DNA from: Roseomonas fluvialis
GTDB lineage: Bacteria; Pseudomonadota; Alphaproteobacteria; Acetobacterales; Acetobacteraceae
Assembly: GCF_022846615.1 (NCBI RefSeq)
Contig: NZ_AP025637.1
Coordinates: 1,544,501 to 1,608,500 of the forward strand
Direction of reading: 5' to 3'
DNA length: 64,000 bases
Both the position numbers and the translations under genes were made by a program. This document shows, in pieces, positions 22,477 through 30,167 of the stretch (its first letter is position 1; the number at the start of each line of letters is the position of its first letter). The notes below the pieces were generated by a model. That model was not told where the DNA came from and searched no databases. It saw only the letters and a list, made by a program, of their open reading frames with translations.

Positions 22477-23556
22477 ATGCACGGCGAGCGCACCCCCAGC
22501 GAGCGGCTCAGGCTGAGCCCATTCGACGCCCTGCCGGACGAGGGACCGCCGCGCCGCGACCAGCGCGATCTGATGGAGCGGCCGTTCTTCTCGCTGGCGA
22601 AAGGCCGCCGCGTCGCGCCGATCCTCTACCGCGCCGGCGACATCGAGGTGCAGGTCCATGCCGTTCCCGAACACGGCATGGCGACCATCTGGGATGCCGA
22701 CGTGCTGATCTGGGCCGGCTCGCAGATCGTCGAGGCCGCCGACCGAGGGCTCGCAGCCTCCCGGTTCATGCGCTTCGCGCCGCACCAACTGCTGACCGCC
22801 ATCGGGCGCGGCACCGGCCAGCACCAGTACCTGCTGCTGAAGGCGGCGCTCGCCCGCCTCCAGTCGACCGTCATCCGCACCACGATCCGGCACGGCGCGC
22901 ACTGGCGACGCCAACAATTCTCCTGGATCAACGAGTGGGAGGAGCGGGTCACCGCCTCCGGCCGCGCCGACGGCATGGAGTTCGTGCTGCCGGACTGGTT
23001 CTACCGCGGCGTCCTCGATCGGCAGCTCCTGCTGACCATCGATCCGGCCTACTTCCGCCTTACGGGAGGCATCGAGCGCTGGCTCTACCGTGTCGCGCGC
23101 AAGCACGCCGGGCATCAGCCGTTCGGCTGGGCGTTCGAGTTCCGGCACCTGCACGCCAAGTCCGGCAGCCTCGCGCGCTTCGCCGACTTCGCACTCGATC
23201 TCCGCCGGATCGCCGCCCGCCAGAGCCTGCCGGGCTATCGCCTCGCCATCCGCCGCGATGCCGGCGGCACCGAATTGTTGCGGATCACGCCGTGCAGCCG
23301 CCACGCCGGCCCTGTGGATAACTTGTGCAGGCCTGTGGAACCGCACGGCAGATCAGGCGCAGGAGATTCGGCAGATCAGGCGCAACCGACACGGCAGATC
23401 AGGCGCACGAACCACCCGCAAGCCGTTGCAGCACAAGCGGAAGTCTGGCCCGTAAAGACTCTAATTGAGTCTAATTCTAATGAAGGTAGGCCCAGCGCGG
23501 TCGGTGGAAAACACGACCGGGACGGGGAGCGGGAGGCGGCGCCATGGCGGCGCTGA
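22477..23556 (+). CDS. repA: Replication initiator protein RepA
   Basis: A 359-residue initiator of the RepA (replication initiator A) family: PFFSLAKGRRVAPILYRAG, WDADVLIWAGSQI, FSWINEWEERV, LDRQLLLTIDPAYFRLTGG and YRVARKHAGHQPFGWAFEF. The family core ends near residue 285. The last 70 residues are encoded by a DnaA box, three 23-bp direct repeats and an AT-rich tract, and have the composition of an origin and not of a domain. The start ATG 22477 follows the AlpA-like gene by 7 bases. It overlaps the DUF2840 gene by 13 bases, and a ParA gene often found between them is missing. It indicates autonomous replication at some stage. Confidence 0.85.
   Translation: MHGERTPSERLRLSPFDALPDEGPPRRDQRDLMERPFFSLAKGRRVAPILYRAGDIEVQVHAVPEHGMATIWDADVLIWAGSQIVEAADRGLAASRFMRFAPHQLLTAIGRGTGQHQYLLLKAALARLQSTVIRTTIRHGAHWRRQQFSWINEWEERVTASGRADGMEFVLPDWFYRGVLDRQLLLTIDPAYFRLTGGIERWLYRVARKHAGHQPFGWAFEFRHLHAKSGSLARFADFALDLRRIAARQSLPGYRLAIRRDAGGTELLRITPCSRHAGPVDNLCRPVEPHGRSGAGDSADQAQPTRQIRRTNHPQAVAAQAEVWPVKTLIESNSNEGRPSAVGGKHDRDGEREAAPWRR
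23313..23483 (+). other. Probable replication origin (oriV) in the 3' end of repA
   Basis: A perfect DnaA box TGTGGATAA (23313-23321; complement TTATCCACA) is followed by three copies of CGGCAGATCAGGCGCA at 23346, 23369 and 23392, spaced exactly 23 bases like iterons. Next comes an AT-rich tract (23453-23483) containing GACTC-TAATT-GAGTC. The arrangement of DnaA box, iterons and melting region matches iteron-controlled plasmid origins. RepA binding is inferred. Confidence 0.65.
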
Positions 23557-24008
23557 CCCGCGTCGAGCTGCTGTGGCTCGAGGGCCGCGTCGAGCGCTGG
23601 ATCCGCTTCGGGCGGATCGCCGAGGAGACGATCCTCGACCGCCGCCGCCGCGTCGTCGCCTTCGCGGCGGGTGAGGTCTTCGCCTTCGTCCGCTGGGCGT
23701 CCAATGGCTACGGAACCGTAGTCAGCCGCATCGACATCCTGCGCGCGGTCGCGCCCGGCGAGGCCTACAGCACGATCGGCTTCGTGGAGCCGGGAGCGGA
23801 GATCCTGCTGCGCATCTCCGGCTGGCCGAAGGTCAATGAGGCGCTGCGCGGGATCGGCGCGGTCGAGCAGACGGGCGTCGCGCCCGAGGACGCCTGCCCG
23901 GACCACTGGCGGCACGTGATGAACCGCCTCGCGGCGGGCGAGCCGCCACGCGCTTACACGCGCGAGCGCCACCGCGCCTGGCTGCTGCGGCGGAGGATCG
24001 ACGCGTGA
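23544..24008 (+). CDS. DUF2840 domain protein
   Basis: A 154-residue protein matching DUF2840: TRVELLWLEGRVERWIRFGR, then RRVVAFAAGEVFAFVRWASNGYGT, and near the end DHWRHVMNRLAAGEPPRAYT. The family is confined to alphaproteobacterial conjugative elements and lies directly upstream of traF, which suggests a transfer-related job, but no activity is established. It overlaps repA by 13 bases at its start and traF by 4 bases at its end (GTGA), so it is translationally linked to both. No signal peptide or membrane helix. Confidence 0.75.
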   Translation: MAALTRVELLWLEGRVERWIRFGRIAEETILDRRRRVVAFAAGEVFAFVRWASNGYGTVVSRIDILRAVAPGEAYSTIGFVEPGAEILLRISGWPKVNEALRGIGAVEQTGVAPEDACPDHWRHVMNRLAAGEPPRAYTRERHRAWLLRRRIDA

Positions 24009-24535
24009 CGGCACGGCGGAGAAGGCGCACGGCGCCCGTCGTGGCCATGCTCGCCGGGCTGGGGCTGATCGCCGTCCCGGCGGTCGCGGGTTGGCAGCCG
24101 CGCATCATCTGGAACGCGTCGGCGAGCGTGCCGCTCGGCCTCTACGTCACGGTACCTGCTGACCGCATGGCGCTGGGCGACCTCGTCCTCGTCCGCCCGC
24201 CCGAGACGCTGGCGGCGTTCCTCGCCGAGCGAGGGTATGTCGCGCGCGGCGTGCCACTGCTGAAGCACGTCGCAGCCCTGCCGCCGCAGATGGTGTGCGT
24301 AGAGGGTCACGCGATCATCGTCGACGGCGGGACGGTCGCACACCGCCGCGGCACGGACCGCCTGGGCCGCGTGCTGCCGACCTGGCACGGGTGCCACAGG
24401 CTGGAATCCGGCGAGGTGTTCCTCCTCAACCCCGCTGAGCCGGACAGCCTCGACGGCCGCTACTTCGGGCCTCTCCCGCGCACGAGCATCGTCGCCCGGC
24501 TGCGTCCGGTCTGGATCACGGGGCGCGGACCATGA
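24005..24535 (+). CDS. traF: TraF-like S26 signal peptidase
   Basis: A 176-residue protein with an N-terminal membrane anchor (about 10-28), the serine motif NASASVPLGLY (S41 as nucleophile) and the lysine motif PLLKHVAALP (K87), the Ser/Lys dyad of family S26. TraF of RP4-type systems processes and cyclises the TrbC pilin, which is encoded here at 41085. The GTG start overlaps the DUF2840 stop, and the TGA overlaps the next ATG, so it lies inside a coupled set of transfer genes. Length and motif order are normal for TraF. Confidence 0.88.
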   Translation: MTARRRRRTAPVVAMLAGLGLIAVPAVAGWQPRIIWNASASVPLGLYVTVPADRMALGDLVLVRPPETLAAFLAERGYVARGVPLLKHVAALPPQMVCVEGHAIIVDGGTVAHRRGTDRLGRVLPTWHGCHRLESGEVFLLNPAEPDSLDGRYFGPLPRTSIVARLRPVWITGRGP

Positions 24536-25350
24536 GCACGACGCCACCTTCCCACGCACGCCCATTGGCGACGCGCGGCGCTCCGGCAGGGCGCGCTGGA
24601 CAGCTCGCTTCCTCCCTCCCGTCCCGGTCGTGGCCCTGCATCGCAGCCGTGCTGCTGCTGGTCAGCCTGCCGCTGTCCGCGCTGGCGGCGCAGACGATCC
24701 ATGCTGCCGAGATCGCTGCCGCATCGCAGCGCTTCGGTATCCCGGAAGGCTGGATCAGGGCGGTGATGCGCGCGGAGAGCGCCGGCGATCGGCACGCCGT
24801 GTCGCACCGCGGCGCGATGGGGCTGATGCAGGTGATGCCGGCGACCTGGGCAGGCCTGCGCGCGCTGCACGGCCTCGGCGCCGATCCCTTCGCGCCGCAC
24901 GACAACATCCTGGCGGGCACCGCGTATCTGCGCGAAATGCTGGACCGGTTCGGATCGGTGCCGCTGATGCTGGCGGCCTACAATGCGGGGCCGCGTCGCG
25001 TAGAGATGCATCTGGCCACGGGGCAGCCGCTGCCGGCGGAGACGCGCGCCTACGTCGCAGCTCTCGCGCCGCTGCTCACCGGTGACGCCGGCACCGCTGC
25101 GGTTGGCCAGGTTGTGCTGCGTTCTGCACGCAACGCTGACGGCATCTTCGTGCGGCTCGGCGGTGACGACATGGCACCGACGCGGTCGATCTTCGTGCCG
25201 GTTGGCGGTGCGACGATCGCAGCCGACACACCAGCCGCGCAGCCATTCGTCGGCCGAGCCGGAGCAGCGGAGGCGCATGAGGCCGACGGTCCGGGGGGCC
25301 ATCGCGGCTCCATCTTCGCCATCCGTCGCAGCCCGGGCGGTGCACCATGA
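24532..25350 (+). CDS. Lytic transglycosylase of the conjugation system
   Basis: A 272-residue SLT-type transglycosylase. A hydrophobic export signal at about 36-53 ends in LAAQ. The catalytic Glu lies in AVMRAESAGD (E82), followed by GAMGLMQVMPATW and LAAYNAGP, the standard motifs. It would open the peptidoglycan so that the mating channel can cross the envelope. The signal lies unusually far from the ATG at 24532 (about 35 polar residues first), so a later start is possible; the ATGA overlap with traF favours the annotated one. The C-terminal 70 residues are not part of the catalytic fold. Confidence 0.88.
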   Translation: MSTTPPSHARPLATRGAPAGRAGQLASSLPSRSWPCIAAVLLLVSLPLSALAAQTIHAAEIAAASQRFGIPEGWIRAVMRAESAGDRHAVSHRGAMGLMQVMPATWAGLRALHGLGADPFAPHDNILAGTAYLREMLDRFGSVPLMLAAYNAGPRRVEMHLATGQPLPAETRAYVAALAPLLTGDAGTAAVGQVVLRSARNADGIFVRLGGDDMAPTRSIFVPVGGATIAADTPAAQPFVGRAGAAEAHEADGPGGHRGSIFAIRRSPGGAP

Positions 25351-25494
25351 GCGATGGCGTTGGGCCGCAGGGCATCGTGCGGCCCTGCAGTCTCACCCAT
25401 GTCACACGTGCGCGCACGCTCGGGTGCGTCTGTCGTGCTGCCGGCTACTCCAGGACCGACCACCAAAGCGATGGAGGCGGCGAACTGAGGAACC

Positions 25495-25641
25495 CCGACC
25501 GCAGATTGCCAGATAAAAGCAGGGCTGGCGGTCGGTCGTATGTGTCTGATCCAGCATGGCAATTCGTGTCCCGCTCCAAAGTGGCGGCTGGCGCTTCCTG
25601 CGAAAAACCAAGGCGGATCAACGGCCTAAGCGCCAGCCGCC
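25495..25641. other. Candidate origin of transfer (oriT)
   Basis: The 316-base gap before the relaxase gene contains two inverted repeats: CCGACCGC (25495-25502) / GCGGTCGG (25528-25535), and a perfect 14-bp pair GGCGGCTGGCGCTT (25583-25596) / AAGCGCCAGCCGCC (25628-25641). TTCCTGC at 25595-25601 abuts the left arm and resembles the TCCTG core of MOBP nick sites. The position, 26 bases before the relaxase ATG, is typical. Confidence 0.55.
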
Positions 25642-25666
25642 GCTGCGCGCCGGCGGATCGGCGGCC

Positions 25667-27424
25667 ATGACAGCCCGCGACGACGACCTGCATGTTCGCC
25701 CCGGCCGCATCGTCGATACGCGTGCGCCGACCCGCCGCGCGCGAAGCTTCGTCGGCCAGGTCATGCGGGCTGTCCGCAAGGCCGGCCACACCGGCCCCGG
25801 CTTTGGTGGCGGGACGCGCGGCAGCAGCCGCTCGCGCTTCGGGCGGGGCCGCGCCGCCGCCGCACAGGCCGCGCTCCGCTCACCCTCGCGACGCGTCGTG
25901 ATCAAGGCGCGCGTCGTGCGCCACCAGGGGACGCGCTACCGATCCACGTCGCTCGCGACCCACATCAGCTATCTCCAGCGCGACGGGGTGACCCGTGACG
26001 ACGCCAAGGCGCGGCTCTTCGACGCGGGCTCGGACAACGCCGATGCCCGAGACTTCGCGGAGCGCTGCACGGATGACCGCCACCACTTCCGCATCATCGT
26101 CAGCCCGGAGGACGCGCCCGCCCTCGCGGACCTCAAGGCCTGGACGCGCGACCTGATGCGCCAAGCCGAGCAGGATCTGGGCAGCTGCCTCGACTGGGTC
26201 GCGGTCGATCACTGGAACACCGACAACCCCCACGTCCATGTCCTGGTGCGTGGCCGCGCCGAGGATGGCGGCGACCTTGTGATCGCGCGCGACTACATCG
26301 CGCGCGGCTTCCGTGGTCGCGCCGAGGCGCTCGTGGAACTGGAACTCGGGCCACGGACCGAGAGGGAGATCCGCAGCGCGCTGGAGGCCGAGGTCGGTGC
26401 CGAGCGCTGGACGGGTCTCGACCGAGCCCTGCGCGCCGCCGCCGATGAGGCGGGCGGCATCCTGGACCTGCGCCCCGGCGGCGCGGACGCTGCCGATCCG
26501 GAACTCCGTCGGCTGATGATCGGCCGGGCGCAGACGCTGGAGCGGTTCGGCCTCGCCGAACGCCATGGACCTGCGGTCTGGACGCTCAGGCCCGGCATCG
26601 AGGAGACGCTTCGTGACCTCGGCACCCGCGGCGACATCATCAGGACCATGCACCGCGCCATGCAGGGCCTCGGTGCCGAGCGCGCGGCAGGCGAGTTCGC
26701 GATCCATGGTGACCGGCCGGAACCGATCATCGGTCGCCTAGTGGAACGCGGTATCGCCGACGAACTCAAGGGCAGCGGCTACGCGATCATCGACGGGATC
26801 GACGGCCGCGTGCACCACCTTCGCTTCGCGGACATCGACGCGACAGGCGACGGGCAACCGGGTGCGGTTGTCGAGCTCCGGCGCTACCAGGATGCCGGCG
26901 GGCGGGAGCGCAGTGCCATCGCCGTACGGTCGGACCTGCCGGTCGAGGCCCAGGTCACCGCCGACGGCGCGACCTGGCTGGACCGGCGCCTGCTGGACCG
27001 CGAGGCGCTGCCGCTCGTCGGGCAGGGGTTCGGCGCCGCGGTGCAGGACGCGCTCGCGCGCCGGACGGAGCATCTCGTGACCGCCGGTCTCGCGCGCCGG
27101 CAGGGTCAGCGCGTGATCTTCGCGCGCGATCTGCTCAACACGCTGCGCCAGCGCGAGCTGGAGGCGGCTGCCGCGCGGGTGACGGCCGAGACGGGGAAGC
27201 CGTGGCGGCCGGTGCGGGAGGGGGACAGCGTCGCCGGGGTCTTCACCCGGCGCCTCGACCTGGCCTCGGGGCGTTTCGCGATGATCGACGACGGGCTCGG
27301 CTTCCAGCTCGTGCCGTGGAAGCTATCGATGGAGCGGCAGCGGGGGCTGGCCGTGGCGGGGAGCATTGCGCCCGGCGGCAGTCTCGAGCTCGTGCCCGCA
27401 CGCAAGCGAGGCCTCAGCCTCTGA
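25667..27424 (+). CDS. Relaxase with DUF3363 domain (VirD2/MOBP-like)
   Basis: A 585-residue relaxase. The N-terminal region (about 1-260) has DDDLHVRPGRIVDTRAP, a histidine motif DNPHVHVLVRG (H189, H191) for metal binding, and an upstream STSLATHISYLQRDGV segment. The remainder is DUF3363. It would nick oriT, stay bound to the 5' end and be carried by TraG into the Trb channel. ATG 25667 is chosen because family members start close to the RPGRI motif; the longer frame from 25556 would encode the oriT-like inverted repeat. It lies 154 bases upstream of traG on the same strand. Confidence 0.88.
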   Translation: MTARDDDLHVRPGRIVDTRAPTRRARSFVGQVMRAVRKAGHTGPGFGGGTRGSSRSRFGRGRAAAAQAALRSPSRRVVIKARVVRHQGTRYRSTSLATHISYLQRDGVTRDDAKARLFDAGSDNADARDFAERCTDDRHHFRIIVSPEDAPALADLKAWTRDLMRQAEQDLGSCLDWVAVDHWNTDNPHVHVLVRGRAEDGGDLVIARDYIARGFRGRAEALVELELGPRTEREIRSALEAEVGAERWTGLDRALRAAADEAGGILDLRPGGADAADPELRRLMIGRAQTLERFGLAERHGPAVWTLRPGIEETLRDLGTRGDIIRTMHRAMQGLGAERAAGEFAIHGDRPEPIIGRLVERGIADELKGSGYAIIDGIDGRVHHLRFADIDATGDGQPGAVVELRRYQDAGGRERSAIAVRSDLPVEAQVTADGATWLDRRLLDREALPLVGQGFGAAVQDALARRTEHLVTAGLARRQGQRVIFARDLLNTLRQRELEAAAARVTAETGKPWRPVREGDSVAGVFTRRLDLASGRFAMIDDGLGFQLVPWKLSMERQRGLAVAGSIAPGGSLELVPARKRGLSL

Positions 27425-27578
27425 CCGCATGCCGCGCCGCTGGATCGGCCCGGTAGGGTCCCCCGCCGCTTCGCGCGATGCGCTCGCCGTGGCTACGACG
27501 CAGGTCCGCGACGACTTGAACACGAGCACGACGATCGCGCACGTCTGGCGGCATGGTCGCTGCGCTCGTCACACACCC

Positions 27579-29555
27579 ATGACCGCCACCAAGATCCTCT
27601 GGGGTCAGGTCCTGGTCGTCTTCCTGATCGTGCTCGCCGCGGTCTGGGGCGCGACGCAGTGGGTCGCCTGGCGCCTCGGCTACCAGGCGCAGCTCGGCCA
27701 CCCAATGGACGTCTGGGCGGGCGTGCCTGTCTACCCGCCGCCCGCCTTCTTCCTGTGGTGGTACTGGTACGACGCCTACGCGCCGCAGGTCTTTTACGAG
27801 GGCGCCATCATCGCCGCGGCCGGGGGCTTCGCGGCAATCGGCATCGCCATCGGCATGTCGGTGTGGCGCGCCCGCGAAGCGCGGGACGTCACCACCTACG
27901 GCTCGGCCCGCTGGGCGACGGAGCGGGAGGTGCGGGACGCCCGGCTCCTCGCCCCCGACGGCGTGGTGCTCGGCTGGTTCGCCCAGCGCTACCTCCGCCA
28001 CGACGGGCCGGAGCACGTGCTGTGCTTCGCGCCGACACGCTCCGGCAAGGGCGTGGGCCTAGTCGTGCCGACCCTGCTGACCTGGCCGGGCTCGGCCATC
28101 GTGCACGACATCAAGGGCGAGAACTGGCAGCTCACCGCCGGCTGGCGGGCGCGCTTCGGCCGTGTGCTGCTGTTCGACCCCACCAACCCGGCGAGCGCCG
28201 CCTATAACCCGCTGCTCGAGGTCCGCCGCGGCGACAGCGAAGTGCGAGACGTGCAGAACATCGCCGACATCCTGGTGGACCCCGAGGGCGCGCTGGAACG
28301 GCGGAACCACTGGGAGAAGACCAGCCACTCGCTGCTGGTCGGCGCCATCCTGCACGTCCTCTACGCTGAGCAGGACAAGACTCTCGCCGGCGTGGCGGGC
28401 TTCCTCTCCGATCCGCGCCGCCCGATCGAGCGCACGCTGGCGGCGATGATGACGACGCCGCATCTGGGCGACCGGCCGCATCCCGTCGTCGCCTCCGCCG
28501 CGCGCGAGTTGCTCAACAAGTCGGACAACGAACGATCCGGCGTGCTCTCGACGGCGATGAGCTTCCTCGGCCTCTACCGAGATCCGGTCATCGCTCAAGT
28601 CACACGTCGCTGCGACTGGCGCATCGCCGACCTGGTCGAGGCACGCGAGCCGGTCACGCTCTACCTCGTCGTCCCGCCCTCCGACATCGTCCGCACCAAG
28701 CCGCTGGTGCGGCTCGTGCTGAACCAGATCGGCCGCCGCCTCACCGAGGCTCTGGAGAACGAACGCCGCCGCCACCGCCTTCTGCTCATGCTGGACGAGT
28801 TTCCCGCGCTTGGGCGGCTCGACTTCTTCGAGAGCCAGCTCGCTTTCATGGCAGGCTACGGCATCCGGTCCTTCCTCATCGCACAGTCGTTGAACCAGAT
28901 CGAGCGCGCCTACGGGCCGAACAACGCGATCCTCGACAACTGCCATGTCCGCGTCGCCTTCGCGACCAATGACGAACGCACGGCCAAGCGCGTCTCCGAT
29001 GCGCTCGGGACGGCGACGGAGATCCGCGACAGCCGGAACTACGCGGGGCATCGTCTCTCGCCATGGCTCGGCCACCTCATGGTCAGCCGCCAGGAGACTG
29101 CGCGGCCGCTGCTGACGCCTGGCGAGGTGATGCAGCTGCCGCCCACTGACGAGATCGTCCTGGTGTCGGGCTGCCCGCCGATTCGCGCGTGGAAGGCCCG
29201 CTACTACGAGGACCAGCAGCTGCGCGCGCGCGTGGTGGCGCCGCCGGACCCCGTGCCGGCTGCGTCGTGTTCGAACCGTGAGGATGACTGGAGCGCGCTG
29301 AAGCCGGTCGTGCGTGAGGCAGCACCATCAGCCGCCGGCACGAATGATGATACCGACGGAGGCATCCGACGGGAGCCGACCGTGCCTGAGCACGAGCAGA
29401 TCGCGCTCGAGCCAGGGCCGCCGCCCGAGAAGGAGTTCGTCTTCGCGGAGGAAGACCAGGAAGACGATGCCGCGCGCACGCGCTCCCTGGCGGCGCGCGC
29501 ACGCCGCGTGGCGCGCCAAGCGGCTCTCGATCCCGACGACGGCATTGCGCTTTGA
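27579..29555 (+). CDS. traG: TraG-type coupling protein (T4CP)
   Basis: A 658-residue VirD4/TraG coupling protein: two N-terminal membrane helices (about 5-27 and 75-98), Walker A CFAPTRSGKGVGLVVPT (K157), then FDPTNPASAAYNPL, Walker B LLLMLDEFPALGRLDF, and the C-terminal motif IVLVSGCPPIRAWKARYY. It forms a hexameric ATPase at the inner membrane that hands the relaxase-DNA complex to the mating pore. The acidic C-terminal tail (about 590-640) is less conserved. ATG 27579 starts just before the first membrane helix; upstream in-frame sequence overlaps the relaxase gene and is not protein-like. Confidence 0.93.
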   Translation: MTATKILWGQVLVVFLIVLAAVWGATQWVAWRLGYQAQLGHPMDVWAGVPVYPPPAFFLWWYWYDAYAPQVFYEGAIIAAAGGFAAIGIAIGMSVWRAREARDVTTYGSARWATEREVRDARLLAPDGVVLGWFAQRYLRHDGPEHVLCFAPTRSGKGVGLVVPTLLTWPGSAIVHDIKGENWQLTAGWRARFGRVLLFDPTNPASAAYNPLLEVRRGDSEVRDVQNIADILVDPEGALERRNHWEKTSHSLLVGAILHVLYAEQDKTLAGVAGFLSDPRRPIERTLAAMMTTPHLGDRPHPVVASAARELLNKSDNERSGVLSTAMSFLGLYRDPVIAQVTRRCDWRIADLVEAREPVTLYLVVPPSDIVRTKPLVRLVLNQIGRRLTEALENERRRHRLLLMLDEFPALGRLDFFESQLAFMAGYGIRSFLIAQSLNQIERAYGPNNAILDNCHVRVAFATNDERTAKRVSDALGTATEIRDSRNYAGHRLSPWLGHLMVSRQETARPLLTPGEVMQLPPTDEIVLVSGCPPIRAWKARYYEDQQLRARVVAPPDPVPAASCSNREDDWSALKPVVREAAPSAAGTNDDTDGGIRREPTVPEHEQIALEPGPPPEKEFVFAEEDQEDDAARTRSLAARARRVARQAALDPDDGIAL

Positions 29556-29561
29556 GCCGCG

Positions 29562-29984
29562 ATGCGCACGAAGGCGACGTTCCGGCTACCGCCCGACCTG
29601 ATGCACCGCCTCGCCGACTATGCGGCACGAAAGCGCGTTAGCCAGGCAGTCGTAGTCGAGGCCGCGCTGGCGAGCTTCCTCTCCCCTGACAACGCCGAGC
29701 GTCTCGAAGCCGCGCTCACCCGGCGGCTCGACCGCCTGACCCGCAGCGCAGAACGGCTTGAGCGTCACGTCACCGTCGGCAACGAGGCCGTCGCGCTGTT
29801 CGTCCGCTTCTGGCTCACCTCCACGCCACCCTTGCCCGACACGACGCAGGCCGCTGCGCAGGCGAAGGGCAAGGAGCGCTACCAGAGTTTCGTCGAGGCC
29901 CTCGGGCGACGGTTGGCAAAGGGGCAGGTGCTGGCGGATGAGGTCGTCCGCGAAACGCCCAGCGAAAAGCCAGACGCTACTTGA
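29562..29984 (+). CDS. CopG-like ribbon-helix-helix protein
   Basis: A 140-residue protein whose N-terminus (MRTKATFRLPPDLMHRLADY, then RVSQAVVVEAALASFL) is a ribbon-helix-helix of the CopG/Arc type. A coiled-coil-like stretch (ERLEAALTRRLDRLTRSAER) and one hydrophobic patch (VALFVRFWLTS) follow. It starts 6 bases after traG. In related elements this gene lies immediately before trbB and may regulate the trb operon; here about 10 kb of defence genes and insertion sequences separate the two. That displacement could alter how trb is controlled. Confidence 0.8.
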   Translation: MRTKATFRLPPDLMHRLADYAARKRVSQAVVVEAALASFLSPDNAERLEAALTRRLDRLTRSAERLERHVTVGNEAVALFVRFWLTSTPPLPDTTQAAAQAKGKERYQSFVEALGRRLAKGQVLADEVVRETPSEKPDAT

Positions 29985-30167
29985 CGGCCGGCAATGGGCC
30001 GAAGGCTGCCTGTCCGGTTCGGACGCGATAGGGCTCAAAACGGGCACGTTCGCAGCTTCCGGCGGTCTTGCCCCCGGGCGTGATGATCGCTCAAAGGAGA
30101 ATTGCGAGCGAGCCGCATCAACATCGGCGAACGGAATAGGGAGGTGCGGGCGATTAAGTCCGCGCCA

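Noticed and set aside
23346-23407. Short regularly spaced repeats as a CRISPR array
   Set aside because: Three 16-bp units with 7-base spacing inside repA, next to a DnaA box, are iterons; no cas genes are present.
25556-25666. N-terminal extension of the relaxase from ATG 25556
   Set aside because: Would encode the perfect 14-bp inverted repeat; family members begin close to the RPGRI motif, so ATG 25667 is used.
25347-25670. 107-aa open frame between the transglycosylase and relaxase genes
   Set aside because: It has an ATGA overlap with the upstream gene but no family resemblance, runs through both oriT-like inverted repeats and overlaps the relaxase start. Treated as non-coding.
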